Notes: generated from the letters alone by a model not told the origin. A stretch of 5,962 nucleotides of DNA from Candidatus Beckwithbacteria bacterium (GCA_030699295.1 JAUYJQ010000059.1:1-5962), one strand, 5' to 3'; positions 1 through 5,962 are shown, numbered from the stretch's first letter. Numbers and translations: made by a program.

Positions 1-210
1 GATCTTAAAAACCTTGACCCGCAGCAGGCCAGCCAGGTATTAGGACAGATGGTTAAAACCGAAGTGGTTAAGATTCTGGAAACTACCGGCGAACAAGTCA
101 AAACATTCCCGGCCAAACAGATCAAAAAAATCAAGATCGGCGCCTGCGAGGAATTATTGGAGGAAGATATTTGCTCGGTCGCCAAAGAGATAGAGTGTTC
201 GCTAGAATAA
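1..210 (+). CDS. 3' end of an unrecognised protein-coding gene (partial)
   Basis: An open frame runs from the first base of the window to a TAA at 208-210 and encodes the last 69 residues of a protein whose start lies outside. The piece is charged and mostly helical in character: a Gln/Lys-rich segment (QQASQVLGQMVKTEVVKIL), a probable beta strand (QIKKIKIG), then an acidic helix and a final EIECSLE. Codon choice resembles the following genes and the stop is only 4 nt before the next ATG, so it is a real upstream gene and likely co-transcribed with tpiA. I do not recognise the family. A C-terminal appendage of a large enzyme is possible, but nothing here proves it. Two cysteines occur in the tail but do not form a recognisable metal motif. 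Confidence 0.6.
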   Translation, partial: DLKNLDPQQASQVLGQMVKTEVVKILETTGEQVKTFPAKQIKKIKIGACEELLEEDICSVAKEIECSLE

Positions 211-214
211 AACT

Positions 215-817
215 ATGATTTTTCTTAATTTTAAGATCTATCAGGAAACCAGCGGGGAAAATACCTTAAAGCTTTGCCGCATTATAAAAGATAAACGGGT
301 AGTTGTCTGCCTCCAGGCAACCGATATCTACCGGGTCAAGCAAGCCTTGCCTCAATTGGCAGTTTGGGGACAGCATGCCGATCCTTCACCGCTTAGCTTA
401 GCCGTGGCCGGGGCCGGCGGGGTGCTGTTAAACCACTTTGAGCATCAATTGAGTTTTGATCAAATCAAGGCGACCGTGGCCGAATGCCGCCAAAGCCAGC
501 TCAAAGTGATGATTATTACTGACACCGTAGAATTGATTCAAAAAATCAATGATTTAAAACCGGACTATATTGGCTTCGAAGATCCCCGGTTAATCGGCGG
601 CCCGGTGGCCATGATCGACGCCAATTTTGATCTGGTCAAGCAAGCCGCCGCCGCCGCCCAGGCGCCTCTAATTGTCGGCGGTGGCATCCGTACCAGCGAC
701 CAGGTTAAAAAATCTTTATCAGCCGGCGGTAAAGGCGTCTTAGTGGCTTCGGAATTTGCCAAGAGTGATAATCCGGAACAGACTTTGTCGCAATTATTAA
801 AGGGGCTTGACACTTAG
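215..817 (+). CDS. tpiA: Archaeal-type triosephosphate isomerase, shortened
   Basis: Predicted cytoplasmic TIM-barrel enzyme interconverting dihydroxyacetone phosphate and glyceraldehyde 3-phosphate in glycolysis/gluconeogenesis. The N-terminus has NFK with Asn5 and the catalytic Lys7. AQ-type archaeal motifs follow: TDIYRV (36-41), GQHADP (52-57), then LLNHFEH with the electrophile His74. The catalytic base would be Glu122 in FEDPRLIGG (121-129), and the phosphate grip is GGG (155-157) plus GVLVAS (174-179). At 200 residues it is shorter than the roughly 220-230 of archaeal homologues. Against my memory of the Pyrococcus enzyme, ten residues are missing just after GQHADP, where loop 3 (PGSHTGH-like) should be, and about five more are missing after loop 6. 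The Pro after the catalytic Glu is Asp here. The ATG at 215 is 4 nt after the previous stop and has no clear Shine-Dalgarno. The family call is firm; activity and oligomeric state are uncertain. Confidence 0.85.
   Translation: MIFLNFKIYQETSGENTLKLCRIIKDKRVVVCLQATDIYRVKQALPQLAVWGQHADPSPLSLAVAGAGGVLLNHFEHQLSFDQIKATVAECRQSQLKVMIITDTVELIQKINDLKPDYIGFEDPRLIGGPVAMIDANFDLVKQAAAAAQAPLIVGGGIRTSDQVKKSLSAGGKGVLVASEFAKSDNPEQTLSQLLKGLDT
644..658 (+). repeat. (GCC)5 trinucleotide run inside tpiA
   Basis: Five consecutive in-frame GCC codons encode Ala144-Ala148 in the helix that follows the active-site loop 6. This is short and explained by coding, but slippage here would add or remove whole alanines without breaking the frame. 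Confidence 0.6.
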
Positions 818-824
818 CACTTAG
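811..824 (+). repeat. Tandem 7-bp repeat CACTTAG x2 across the tpiA stop
   Basis: Two perfect adjacent copies of CACTTAG lie at 811-817 and 818-824, followed by a looser TCGTTTAG. The TAG of the first copy is the tpiA stop codon. It may be a small slippage duplication, and its left part also forms the arm of a stem-loop. Confidence 0.6.
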
Positions 825-840
825 TCGTTTAGACTGCTAA
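814..840 (+). promoter_or_regulatory. Imperfect stem-loop between tpiA and lon
   Basis: TTAGCA (814-819) can pair with TGCTAA (835-840). After a 4-nt bulge, GTC (824-826) pairs with GAC (832-834) around a 5-nt loop. The structure covers the tpiA stop and ends 3 nt before the lon ATG, in place of a Shine-Dalgarno sequence. It is AT-rich and has no U-tract, so it is not a convincing terminator. It could affect lon translation or transcript processing, or be chance. Confidence 0.3.
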
Positions 841-843
841 ATT

Positions 844-3180
844 ATGGCGATTCTACGAACCGTGCCGTTGGTACCGCTAAGGGACGGAGCTGTTTTCCCT
901 CACACTGAAGCGGTGCTGACTTTCGGCCGCCCCAAATCCAATGCCGGCGTCGAAGCCGCTTTTAGGACCGACCGCTTGATAGTGTTTGTGACCCAGAAAA
1001 ATCCGCAGGCCAACGAACCCGGCTTAAACGATATCTACTCTGTTGGTACCCTGTGCAGTATTGAAAGAATTTTAAAAACCGACGGGGAGATTAACGCCTT
1101 GGTCAAAGGCATGAGCCGGGTAAAAATTCACCAGTTGACCGCCAAAGAACCATTTCTGCTGGCCCAAGTCGAGGAGTTGCCGGAAACAACCGAAGAATCT
1201 GATGCCATGGCCGCTTTAGTTAAACATGTCAGCCACAACTTTAAAACTGCAGTTAATTTGGGTAAATCGGTCGACTTCCTGATGTTTATGCGGGTAATGG
1301 GCGGAGTTTCCGCTTCAGAGTTAGCCGATCAGGTGGCGACTAACTTAGACATCGAATCGTCAAAGAAGCAGCTGCTGCTGGAAGAAACTAATGTCAGAAA
1401 GCGCCTCCAGTCAATCTCTGACAGTTTGGCCCAAGAGCTAAAAATTTTAGAAATCGAGCGGTCGATTTCCACTAAAACCCAGCGTAAGTTTGACAAATCA
1501 ATGCGCGAGACAGTTTTGCGGGAAAGAATGCGTACCATCCAGAAAGAATTGGGCGAAGACGAAGATGACAAGGATATCAAGGACTACAAAGAAAAGATTA
1601 GCGCTTCCGGGATGAGCGAAGAGGTTAAAGCCCGAGCATTAAAGGAAATCGAACGATTGGCGGCGATGCATGCCTACAATCCTGAAGCCGGCTATTTGCG
1701 CACCTACCTTGATTGGTTATGCGATCTGCCTTGGGGGATTTCGACTCCTAATCAAGTGACGATTAAAGCAGCTGAGAAAATCCTTGAAGCTGATCACTAT
1801 GGTTTGAAAGAAGTCAAAGAAAGAATTTTGGAATATCTGGCAGTGATGCAGTTAAAGAAATTGGCCAAAGGCCAATCGGCCTCTGGCCGAAAAACGACCG
1901 GTCCGACGATCCTTTGTTTTGTCGGCCCGCCGGGCGTGGGTAAGACTTCGATCGGCCGCTCAATTGCCAGGGCGCTTAAGCGCAAGTTTATCAAAGTCTC
2001 CCTTGGAGGCATTCGCGACGAAGCTGAAATTCGCGGCCACCGCCGCACTTACGTCGGCGCCCTGCCCGGCAGAATTATTCAAGGAATTAAAACCGCCGGC
2101 AGTAATAACCCGGTGTTTATGCTCGACGAAATTGACAAGGTGGGGACTGATTTTCGCGGTGACCCGTCGGCGGCTCTGCTAGAGGCGCTTGACCCGGAGC
2201 AAAATCACGAGTTTTCCGATCACTATCTGGAGGTGCCGTTTGATTTATCTCGCGTGATGTTTATCACCACCGCCAATATTTTAGACACCATTCCGCCGGC
2301 CTTGAAGGATCGTCTGGAAGTAATTCGGTTTGCCGGATACACCGCTGACGAAAAAGAGGTAATTGCCAAAAAATACTTAATTTCTAAGGCTTTAGACAAT
2401 AACGGTTTAACTGGCAATAAAGCAAGATTGCCCCTGCCAACCATTAAAAAAATCATTGACAGCTATACCCGGGAAGCCGGAGTCAGAAACTTAGAGCGGG
2501 AGATAAATAAAATCATGCGTAAGATTGCCAAAAAGATCGCCTCGGGTAAACGGGGTAAATTTATTGTGGCCCGGAAACATTTGGATGACTATTTGGGCCC
2601 GGCCAGATTTTTACCCGTCTTAAAGGAAAAGCGCGATGAAGTCGGCCTGGCCACCGGTTTGGCCTGGACCCAGTCCGGCGGCGACGTCTTGTTTATCGAA
2701 GTCAGTATTGTCCCGGGTAAAGGCCGGGTGACCTTGACCGGGCAGTTAGGCGACGTGATGAAAGAATCAGCCCAGGCAGCCATTTCTTACACCCGGTCGC
2801 GCTGGCAGACACTAAAACTGCCTAAAGATTTTTATTATAAGAACGATATTCACATCCATGTACCAGAAGGGGCGGTTCCCAAGGACGGCCCGTCGGCCGG
2901 CATTACTATGGCGACAGCCCTGATCTCAGCCCTGACTCAAAAGAAAGTCAAAAAAACCGTGGCTATGACCGGAGAAATCACCTTGCGCGGCCGGGTATTG
3001 GAAATCGGCGGCGTCAAGGAAAAAGTCATTGCCGCCCATCGGGCGGGTATCACCAGCTTAATTTTACCCAAGAATAATGCCCGGGATTTAAAAGATGTGC
3101 CCTCCAAAGTCAAAAAAGACATCAAAATCCACTTTGTAACCCACCTGGATGAAGTTTTAAGAATCGCTTTTACTGGCTAA
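844..3180 (+). CDS. lon: ATP-dependent Lon protease (LonA type)
   Basis: Cytoplasmic AAA+ serine protease that unfolds and degrades damaged or regulatory proteins as a hexamer. At 778 residues it has normal LonA length and all domains in order. An N-terminal substrate-binding domain starts at [13 protein letters not shown] (7-19), and a helical coiled region spans about 175-300. The ATPase has Walker A GPPGVGKT (361-368), Walker B VFMLDEID (424-431), sensor-1 Asn478 in TTAN, a probable arginine finger at Arg490 and sensor-2 Arg548 in GVRNLE. The protease domain has the catalytic Ser684 in PKDGPSAG and Lys727 in GGVKEK, at the same 43-residue spacing as in E. coli Lon. No key residue is missing. 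The ATG at 844 is the only start that keeps the N-terminal motif complete, but it has no Shine-Dalgarno. It lies 26 nt after tpiA, so co-transcription is likely. Its last 24 bp overlap the opposing gene. Confidence 0.97.
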   Translation: MAILRTVPLVPLRDGAVFPHTEAVLTFGRPKSNAGVEAAFRTDRLIVFVTQKNPQANEPGLNDIYSVGTLCSIERILKTDGEINALVKGMSRVKIHQLTAKEPFLLAQVEELPETTEESDAMAALVKHVSHNFKTAVNLGKSVDFLMFMRVMGGVSASELADQVATNLDIESSKKQLLLEETNVRKRLQSISDSLAQELKILEIERSISTKTQRKFDKSMRETVLRERMRTIQKELGEDEDDKDIKDYKEKISASGMSEEVKARALKEIERLAAMHAYNPEAGYLRTYLDWLCDLPWGISTPNQVTIKAAEKILEADHYGLKEVKERILEYLAVMQLKKLAKGQSASGRKTTGPTILCFVGPPGVGKTSIGRSIARALKRKFIKVSLGGIRDEAEIRGHRRTYVGALPGRIIQGIKTAGSNNPVFMLDEIDKVGTDFRGDPSAALLEALDPEQNHEFSDHYLEVPFDLSRVMFITTANILDTIPPALKDRLEVIRFAGYTADEKEVIAKKYLISKALDNNGLTGNKARLPLPTIKKIIDSYTREAGVRNLEREINKIMRKIAKKIASGKRGKFIVARKHLDDYLGPARFLPVLKEKRDEVGLATGLAWTQSGGDVLFIEVSIVPGKGRVTLTGQLGDVMKESAQAAISYTRSRWQTLKLPKDFYYKNDIHIHVPEGAVPKDGPSAGITMATALISALTQKKVKKTVAMTGEITLRGRVLEIGGVKEKVIAAHRAGITSLILPKNNARDLKDVPSKVKKDIKIHFVTHLDEVLRIAFTG
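3157..3180. other. Tail-to-tail overlap of lon and the SPFH gene
   Basis: The TAA of the - strand SPFH gene (complement of 3157-3159) lies inside the lon coding region, and the lon TAA (3178-3180) lies inside the SPFH coding region. There is no space for an intergenic terminator, so mRNAs from both sides must have complementary 3' ends. Confidence 0.85.
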
Positions 3181-3768
3181 AACGACTTTATCATCAGCCG
3201 TTGTTTTTAAGCTGCCCAGATCTTTAACTTCGGATAATAAAAACTTTTCACAGATAATCCCGGTTTTCGAGTAGACTTCGCTTAACTCTTTCTTGATTTT
3301 ATCTTCAAACTGGGTCCGGTAGCTGGATAGTTGAGGCAGGGAGATTTCCGATAAAACACTTCTGATTCGGCTCCGGGACACCGGCCGGACGATTTTAGAC
3401 ACAAAGTTGTCGCCGATATTTTCCCAGAGTTCATTGGCCCGGGTTTTATCAATTTTTAACAAGATCGATCCTTCGATTTGGATATTTTTGCCGTCGGTAG
3501 TTTTGCCGGTAATCGGCTCGTCGCCCAAAGCCTCAGCGTGGGTTAAATCAAAGTCGTGACGGATTAAGTACTCCAATAACTGAGCGTTAAACAACTTGGC
3601 TCGCTGCCAAAAAGGAATTTTTAAGTGCAGGCCTGGTTTCCAGACGGTTTTTAAGACGCCGCGGCCCAGGTCGTGAATACAGGCGACGTGGCCGGGAGGA
3701 ACGCTGACGAAAAAACCACCGACAAACTCGTCGACCAAGAATGAAACAACCAGTTTATCAAAATCCAT
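3157..3768 (-). CDS. SPFH/prohibitin-like protein, minimal form
   Basis: Membrane-associated scaffold of the stomatin/prohibitin/HflK-C superfamily. The fold is shown by [18 protein letters not shown] (20-37), [12 protein letters not shown] (44-55), a [17 protein letters not shown] strand pair (91-107) and the helical [18 protein letters not shown] (126-143), then [12 protein letters not shown] (170-181). With 203 residues it is short. The N-terminal hydrophobic stretch (6-23) is broken by Asp13-Glu14, so a normal transmembrane helix is doubtful. The protein ends after the SPFH domain, without the Ala/Glu-rich coiled coil used for ring assembly. Its ATG directly follows the yidC stop (TAA|ATG), and an AGAGG 11 nt upstream may act as a distal Shine-Dalgarno. 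In E. coli, HflK/C control FtsH and have been found linked with YidC, so a role in membrane-protein quality control is a reasonable inference. The substrate or partner is unknown. Confidence 0.8.
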   Translation of the reverse strand: MDFDKLVVSFLVDEFVGGFFVSVPPGHVACIHDLGRGVLKTVWKPGLHLKIPFWQRAKLFNAQLLEYLIRHDFDLTHAEALGDEPITGKTTDGKNIQIEGSILLKIDKTRANELWENIGDNFVSKIVRPVSRSRIRSVLSEISLPQLSSYRTQFEDKIKKELSEVYSKTGIICEKFLLSEVKDLGSLKTTADDKVVLASKSDS

Positions 3769-4539
3769 TTATGTCTTTGCCTCTTTTGGTTTATCTAAAA
3801 TTAAGCCGTAAGCCACTTTTCTTAAGCGGCTTCTGGATTCATAATACACCACTTTTAATAGTTTAAAAAGCATAAGGATAATAGAAAAGAGCAGGGTGGT
3901 GATCACAAACAGTTTTTTACCAGCCGGCATATAAGCGAAAAAAGTAAACGCGCCCAAGGGAAGAATAAACAAAGACATCAGTTCTGCCCTACCGGTTGGG
4001 AAGGGCGAGAGCAAGCCGGATAACAGTTCGGCCACAAAGATCACTCCGGTATTGATCCAGTTTAAGGTCCAGTTGGGATGGGCTAAATCAAATTTGTTAA
4101 GGAAAATTAAGTTAAACTGCTCCGGGTGCGGCGGCATCCAGTTGTAAATTAAATGGAAGTCAGCACCTTCCAACCCGGTAGTAAAAATCCGGTAAAGCAT
4201 CAGCATGACCATCAGCTGGAAAACAAGATTAATACTGCTGACAATCATTATCCGGCGGTTACTGCGGGATAATTTTTTCATCTCTGTCTGTAATTTTAAC
4301 GGTTCCTGACTGAAATGGCTCTTAATTTCATTGATTTTGAGGGAAATTTCGTGGCGTTCTTTGGCCGAGCGGCCGGAAGCAAAAGAGATCGGCAGCCAGA
4401 GAATCCGAAAAACAATGGTAAAAAGAATCACCGCTATTCCCATATCTGTTTGGCCGGGGATAACCTGTTCCAGTAGCCAGTAAATTCCTACCAATAAATT
4501 AAAGAATGGCTGATAAATGAGTGTGGTGAAAAGTCCCAT
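3769..4539 (-). CDS. yidC: YidC/Oxa1-family membrane protein insertase
   Basis: Inserts and folds proteins in the cytoplasmic membrane, alone or with the Sec translocon. The 256-residue protein has the short form without the large periplasmic domain of proteobacterial YidC. After an N-terminal amphipathic and hydrophobic part (LIYQPFFNLLVGIYWLLEQV, 7-26), TM1 (about 33-53) carries the conserved groove Arg45 in IVFRILWLP. A charged cytoplasmic helical hairpin (56-98) has the ERHEISLKINEIKSHF pattern, and TM2 covers about 98-118. Further hydrophobic segments lie near 163-180, 186-205 and 208-231, followed by a basic tail. There is no lipobox Cys. The ATG is 2 nt after the galE stop without a clear Shine-Dalgarno, suggesting translational coupling. 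The gene sits away from the usual rpmH-rnpA neighbours, within an envelope operon and directly fused in translation order to an SPFH gene. Confidence 0.92.
   Translation of the reverse strand: MGLFTTLIYQPFFNLLVGIYWLLEQVIPGQTDMGIAVILFTIVFRILWLPISFASGRSAKERHEISLKINEIKSHFSQEPLKLQTEMKKLSRSNRRIMIVSSINLVFQLMVMLMLYRIFTTGLEGADFHLIYNWMPPHPEQFNLIFLNKFDLAHPNWTLNWINTGVIFVAELLSGLLSPFPTGRAELMSLFILPLGAFTFFAYMPAGKKLFVITTLLFSIILMLFKLLKVVYYESRSRLRKVAYGLILDKPKEAKT
3780..3787 (-). promoter_or_regulatory. Shine-Dalgarno-like site for the SPFH gene
   Basis: AAAAGAGG lies inside the end of yidC, with 11 nt between its last G and the SPFH ATG. That spacing is longer than usual, so restart from the immediately adjacent yidC stop probably also contributes. 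Confidence 0.4.
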
Positions 4540-4541
4540 GC

Positions 4542-5477
4542 TTAAATTGTAGCCTGGTTTTTGTGCCAGTTCCAGGCCGTCGAGACAATTGTCTTGAGGT
4601 CGGAATATTGGGGTTTCCAGCCTAAATCAGCTTTAATTTTAGCCGGATCGGCGACCAGCTCGTTGGCGTCGCCGGCGCGGCGCGGCCCAATGGTTAATTT
4701 GACTGGTTTACGGCTGACTTTTTCAATCATTTTAATCACTTCTAAATTAGAATAACCTTGGCCGGTACCGACATTATAAACCTCGCTTTGGTGGCCGGAA
4801 GCGAGGGCCTCTAGGGCCAAAATATGGGCTTTAGAAAGATCGACCACATGGATGTAGTCACGGATACAGGTACCGTCAGGGGTGGGGTAATCGTTCCCGT
4901 GTAGAGTAAAGGCTTTATTTTGTAGCACTGCTTTAATGACATTGGGAATTAAGTGGCTCTCCGGCTGGTGAGCCTCACCCATCAGGCCATCGAGGCTGGC
5001 CCCGGCGGCGTTAAAGTAACGTAAACTGATCGAGCGAAGGTGACTGGTCCGGCCATAAAACTTGAGCATTTCTTCGGTTAAGAGTTTACTTTGGCCGTAG
5101 GGGTTTTCCGGCAACTTCCGGTCTGTCTCTTTAATCGGTACCCGGATTGGATTGCCGTAGACGCCGGCGGTAGAGGAAAAAATCAGCTGGTTAACACCCG
5201 CAGCCATCGTGGCTTCGATTAAGCTCTGGGAACCCAGGAAATTATTATCAAAATATTTTTTGGGGTTGGTCATCGATTCGCCCATTTCGATAAAGGCGGC
5301 AAAATGCATCACGGCGCTGATTTTTTCTGCCTTTATGGTTTTTTTGAGCAAAGGAATATTTTTAATATCCTGGCCCTGTTTAAGATCGTAAATTATTGCT
5401 TGATGGCCGGCTGCTTTCAGTAAAGCCGCCGTGATGCGTCCGATATAGCCTGCCCCGCCGGTGACTAAAACCTTCAT
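4542..5477 (-). CDS. galE: UDP-glucose 4-epimerase, compact form
   Basis: NAD-dependent short-chain dehydrogenase-type epimerase that interconverts UDP-glucose and UDP-galactose, supplying sugars for surface polysaccharide or glycoprotein. From the chosen start the 311 residues show TGGAGYIG (6-13), HFAA (58-61), FSSTAGVYG (100-108), the catalytic YGQSK (Tyr127, Lys131), RYFNAAGA (153-160), HLIPNV (175-180) and DGTCIRDYIHV (201-211). I chose the ATG at 5477-5475 because it forms a 4-nt ATGA overlap with the upstream TGA, begins the canonical MKVLVTGG, and has TAAGAAG 6 nt upstream. The frame can be extended to a TTG at 5495, which would add six residues unlike the family. Compared with E. coli GalE (338 residues) about 21 residues are absent between Asp31 and the Asp-Ile at 37-38, in the adenosine-side loop of the NAD site. 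The exact sugar specificity (Glc, GlcNAc or related) cannot be told from sequence alone. Confidence 0.92.
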   Translation of the reverse strand: MKVLVTGGAGYIGRITAALLKAAGHQAIIYDLKQGQDIKNIPLLKKTIKAEKISAVMHFAAFIEMGESMTNPKKYFDNNFLGSQSLIEATMAAGVNQLIFSSTAGVYGNPIRVPIKETDRKLPENPYGQSKLLTEEMLKFYGRTSHLRSISLRYFNAAGASLDGLMGEAHQPESHLIPNVIKAVLQNKAFTLHGNDYPTPDGTCIRDYIHVVDLSKAHILALEALASGHQSEVYNVGTGQGYSNLEVIKMIEKVSRKPVKLTIGPRRAGDANELVADPAKIKADLGWKPQYSDLKTIVSTAWNWHKNQATI

Positions 5478-5836
5478 AGTTTGCTTCTTAGCCAAGTTAA
5501 AGCCACCAGCATGCCCAAAGTGTCAAAACCGACGTCTCTTAAGGTTCCCTCCCGGCCGGGAACAAAGGTTTGGTGCCACTCATCAGATAAAGAATAAACC
5601 AGGGTTACCAGCAAACTGGTCACAAAAATTCTGGTTAAGGGAAGTCGGCCTTGATTGGACCAGGCGCGCCAAACTAACCAGTATAAGATGGCGTACTCGG
5701 TAATGTGAGCTGATTTCTTGACGATAAAATCCAGCCAATTAAACTCGGCCGTGTGGTTGATCGGCAGAGACGAGAAGCCGAAAATAACTCCCATCCAGAC
5801 AATAACCGGGACCCAGAGTCTCAATTTTTGCGCCAT
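5474..5836 (-). CDS. VanZ-like family membrane protein
   Basis: Small integral membrane protein of 120 residues with about four predicted transmembrane segments (near 6-23, 43-59, 68-83 and 103-117). The family is recognised by IFGFSSLP (18-25), KKSAHITEY (40-48, with His44 and Glu47), and DEWHQTFVPGREG (85-97) followed by Asp101 and Gly108. The usual Asn in the DxxxN part is Asp105 here. The founding member, VanZ, gives low-level teicoplanin resistance, but most relatives are of unknown role and no resistance should be inferred. The ATG at 5836 lies 16 nt inside the preceding gene, and its TGA overlaps the galE ATG. The gene is therefore embedded in the envelope operon, consistent with a role at the cell surface. 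The family is confident, the function is not. Confidence 0.85.
   Translation of the reverse strand: MAQKLRLWVPVIVWMGVIFGFSSLPINHTAEFNWLDFIVKKSAHITEYAILYWLVWRAWSNQGRLPLTRIFVTSLLVTLVYSLSDEWHQTFVPGREGTLRDVGFDTLGMLVALTWLRSKL
5484..5490 (-). promoter_or_regulatory. Weak Shine-Dalgarno that supports the galE ATG at 5477
   Basis: TAAGAAG lies inside the end of the VanZ-like gene, 6 nt before the ATG at 5477. It would lie downstream of the alternative TTG start at 5495 and so favours the ATG. Confidence 0.35.
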
Positions 5837-5962
5837 AATCTAATCATTATAATGGTTGTAGCCAGTAGTAATCCAGCCCCGACCACTAAAAACATGACTG
5901 CCAGCGGCCAATCAATCTGAGGCGAGGTCGAGGTTTGCCCGCTGCTGGTGCCCAAGACCGGT
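5821..5962 (-). CDS. C-terminus of a membrane-anchored, Ser/Thr-rich surface protein (partial)
   Basis: An open frame enters from the right edge (first full codon at 5961) and ends with TGA at 5823-5821. It encodes 46 residues: a Ser/Thr/Gly/Pro linker (PVLGTSSGQTSTSPQ), then a hydrophobic helix (about 19-40, WPLAVMFLVVGAG onward), then a short basic tail RLWRKN. This is the topology of an extracellular protein fixed by a single C-terminal membrane helix with a positive cytoplasmic end. There is no LPXTG sortase motif. The stop lies 16 nt inside the VanZ-like gene, so the two are co-translated. The main domain is outside the window and its identity cannot be judged. The gene is too short here to be noticed by length, but the topology and overlap support it. 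Confidence 0.65.
   Translation of the reverse strand, partial: PVLGTSSGQTSTSPQIDWPLAVMFLVVGAGLLLATTIIMIRLWRKN

Noticed and set aside
565..813. 82-residue - strand open frame opposite tpiA
   Set aside because: Antisense to a recognised enzyme, with no family features or ribosome site.
1919..2182. 87-residue + strand open frame inside lon
   Set aside because: Fully inside the conserved Lon ATPase domain in another frame, with low-complexity Ala/Ser/Leu composition typical of a shadow.
3181..3260. Possible terminator after lon
   Set aside because: No GC-rich hairpin followed by a T-run was seen, and the region codes for the SPFH protein on the other strand.
5478..5495. Longer galE beginning at 5495 (adds six residues before MKVLVTGG)
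   Set aside because: The codon at 5495-5493 is TTG, the extra residues are unlike the family, and the ATG at 5477 has an ATGA overlap and a better-placed purine-rich site.
5461..5703. 80-residue + strand open frame opposite galE and the VanZ-like gene
   Set aside because: Lies antisense to two clear genes, has no recognisable motif and looks like a shadow frame.
5474..5823. TGA read as glycine (alternative code of some CPR bacteria)
   Set aside because: Both TGA codons lie where the proteins should end and next to the following start; no conserved glycine is encoded by TGA in any gene here.
5474..5836. Glycopeptide resistance gene
   Set aside because: Only the VanZ-like family motif is present and no other van genes are nearby; the family is widespread with mostly unknown roles.
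5821..5962. LPXTG-type sortase anchor in the C-terminal tail
   Set aside because: The helix and basic tail are present, but no LPXTG-like motif precedes the helix; a plain membrane anchor is the simpler reading.

Overview
The window looks like a compact bacterial chromosome segment, most plausibly from a Candidate Phyla Radiation (Patescibacteria) genome. This is an inference. It rests on dense packing, many start codons without a clear Shine-Dalgarno sequence, a short YidC, an archaeal-type triosephosphate isomerase, and several proteins at or below their family's usual length. TGA is used as a true stop (galE-upstream gene and the gene before it), so the TGA-as-glycine code of some CPR lineages does not apply. 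No RNA gene, mobile element, CRISPR array or long non-coding stretch is visible; coding DNA fills nearly all of the window.

Left block, + strand (1-3180): the 3' end of an unrecognised gene, then an archaeal-type TpiA (215-817), then a full-length LonA protease (844-3180). The three genes are separated by only 4 and 26 nt and may be one transcript. A short imperfect stem-loop and a 7-bp tandem repeat lie across the tpiA stop and the lon leader.

Right block, - strand (5962 down to 3157): the C-terminus of a Ser/Thr-rich, membrane-anchored protein, a VanZ-like membrane protein, GalE (UDP-glucose 4-epimerase), a YidC/Oxa1 insertase, and a small SPFH/prohibitin-like protein. Every junction is an overlap or near-contact (16-nt overlap, ATGA overlap, 2-nt gap, TAA|ATG contact), so this is a tightly coupled envelope-related operon whose promoter lies beyond the right edge. 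The two blocks converge, and the last 24 bp of lon and of the SPFH gene overlap tail to tail, with no terminator hairpin between them.

The most interesting signals are structural reductions inside otherwise intact reading frames. The TpiA lacks about ten residues at exactly the loop 3 that makes the dimer interface in known triosephosphate isomerases, although its catalytic Lys, His and Glu remain. The GalE has lost about 21 residues between the first Asp of the NAD site and the next conserved Asp-Ile. The SPFH protein lacks a clean membrane helix and the C-terminal coiled coil of its family. I do not see a clearly new multi-gene system such as a defence island. The YidC-SPFH coupled pair is the best candidate for an unusual functional module.
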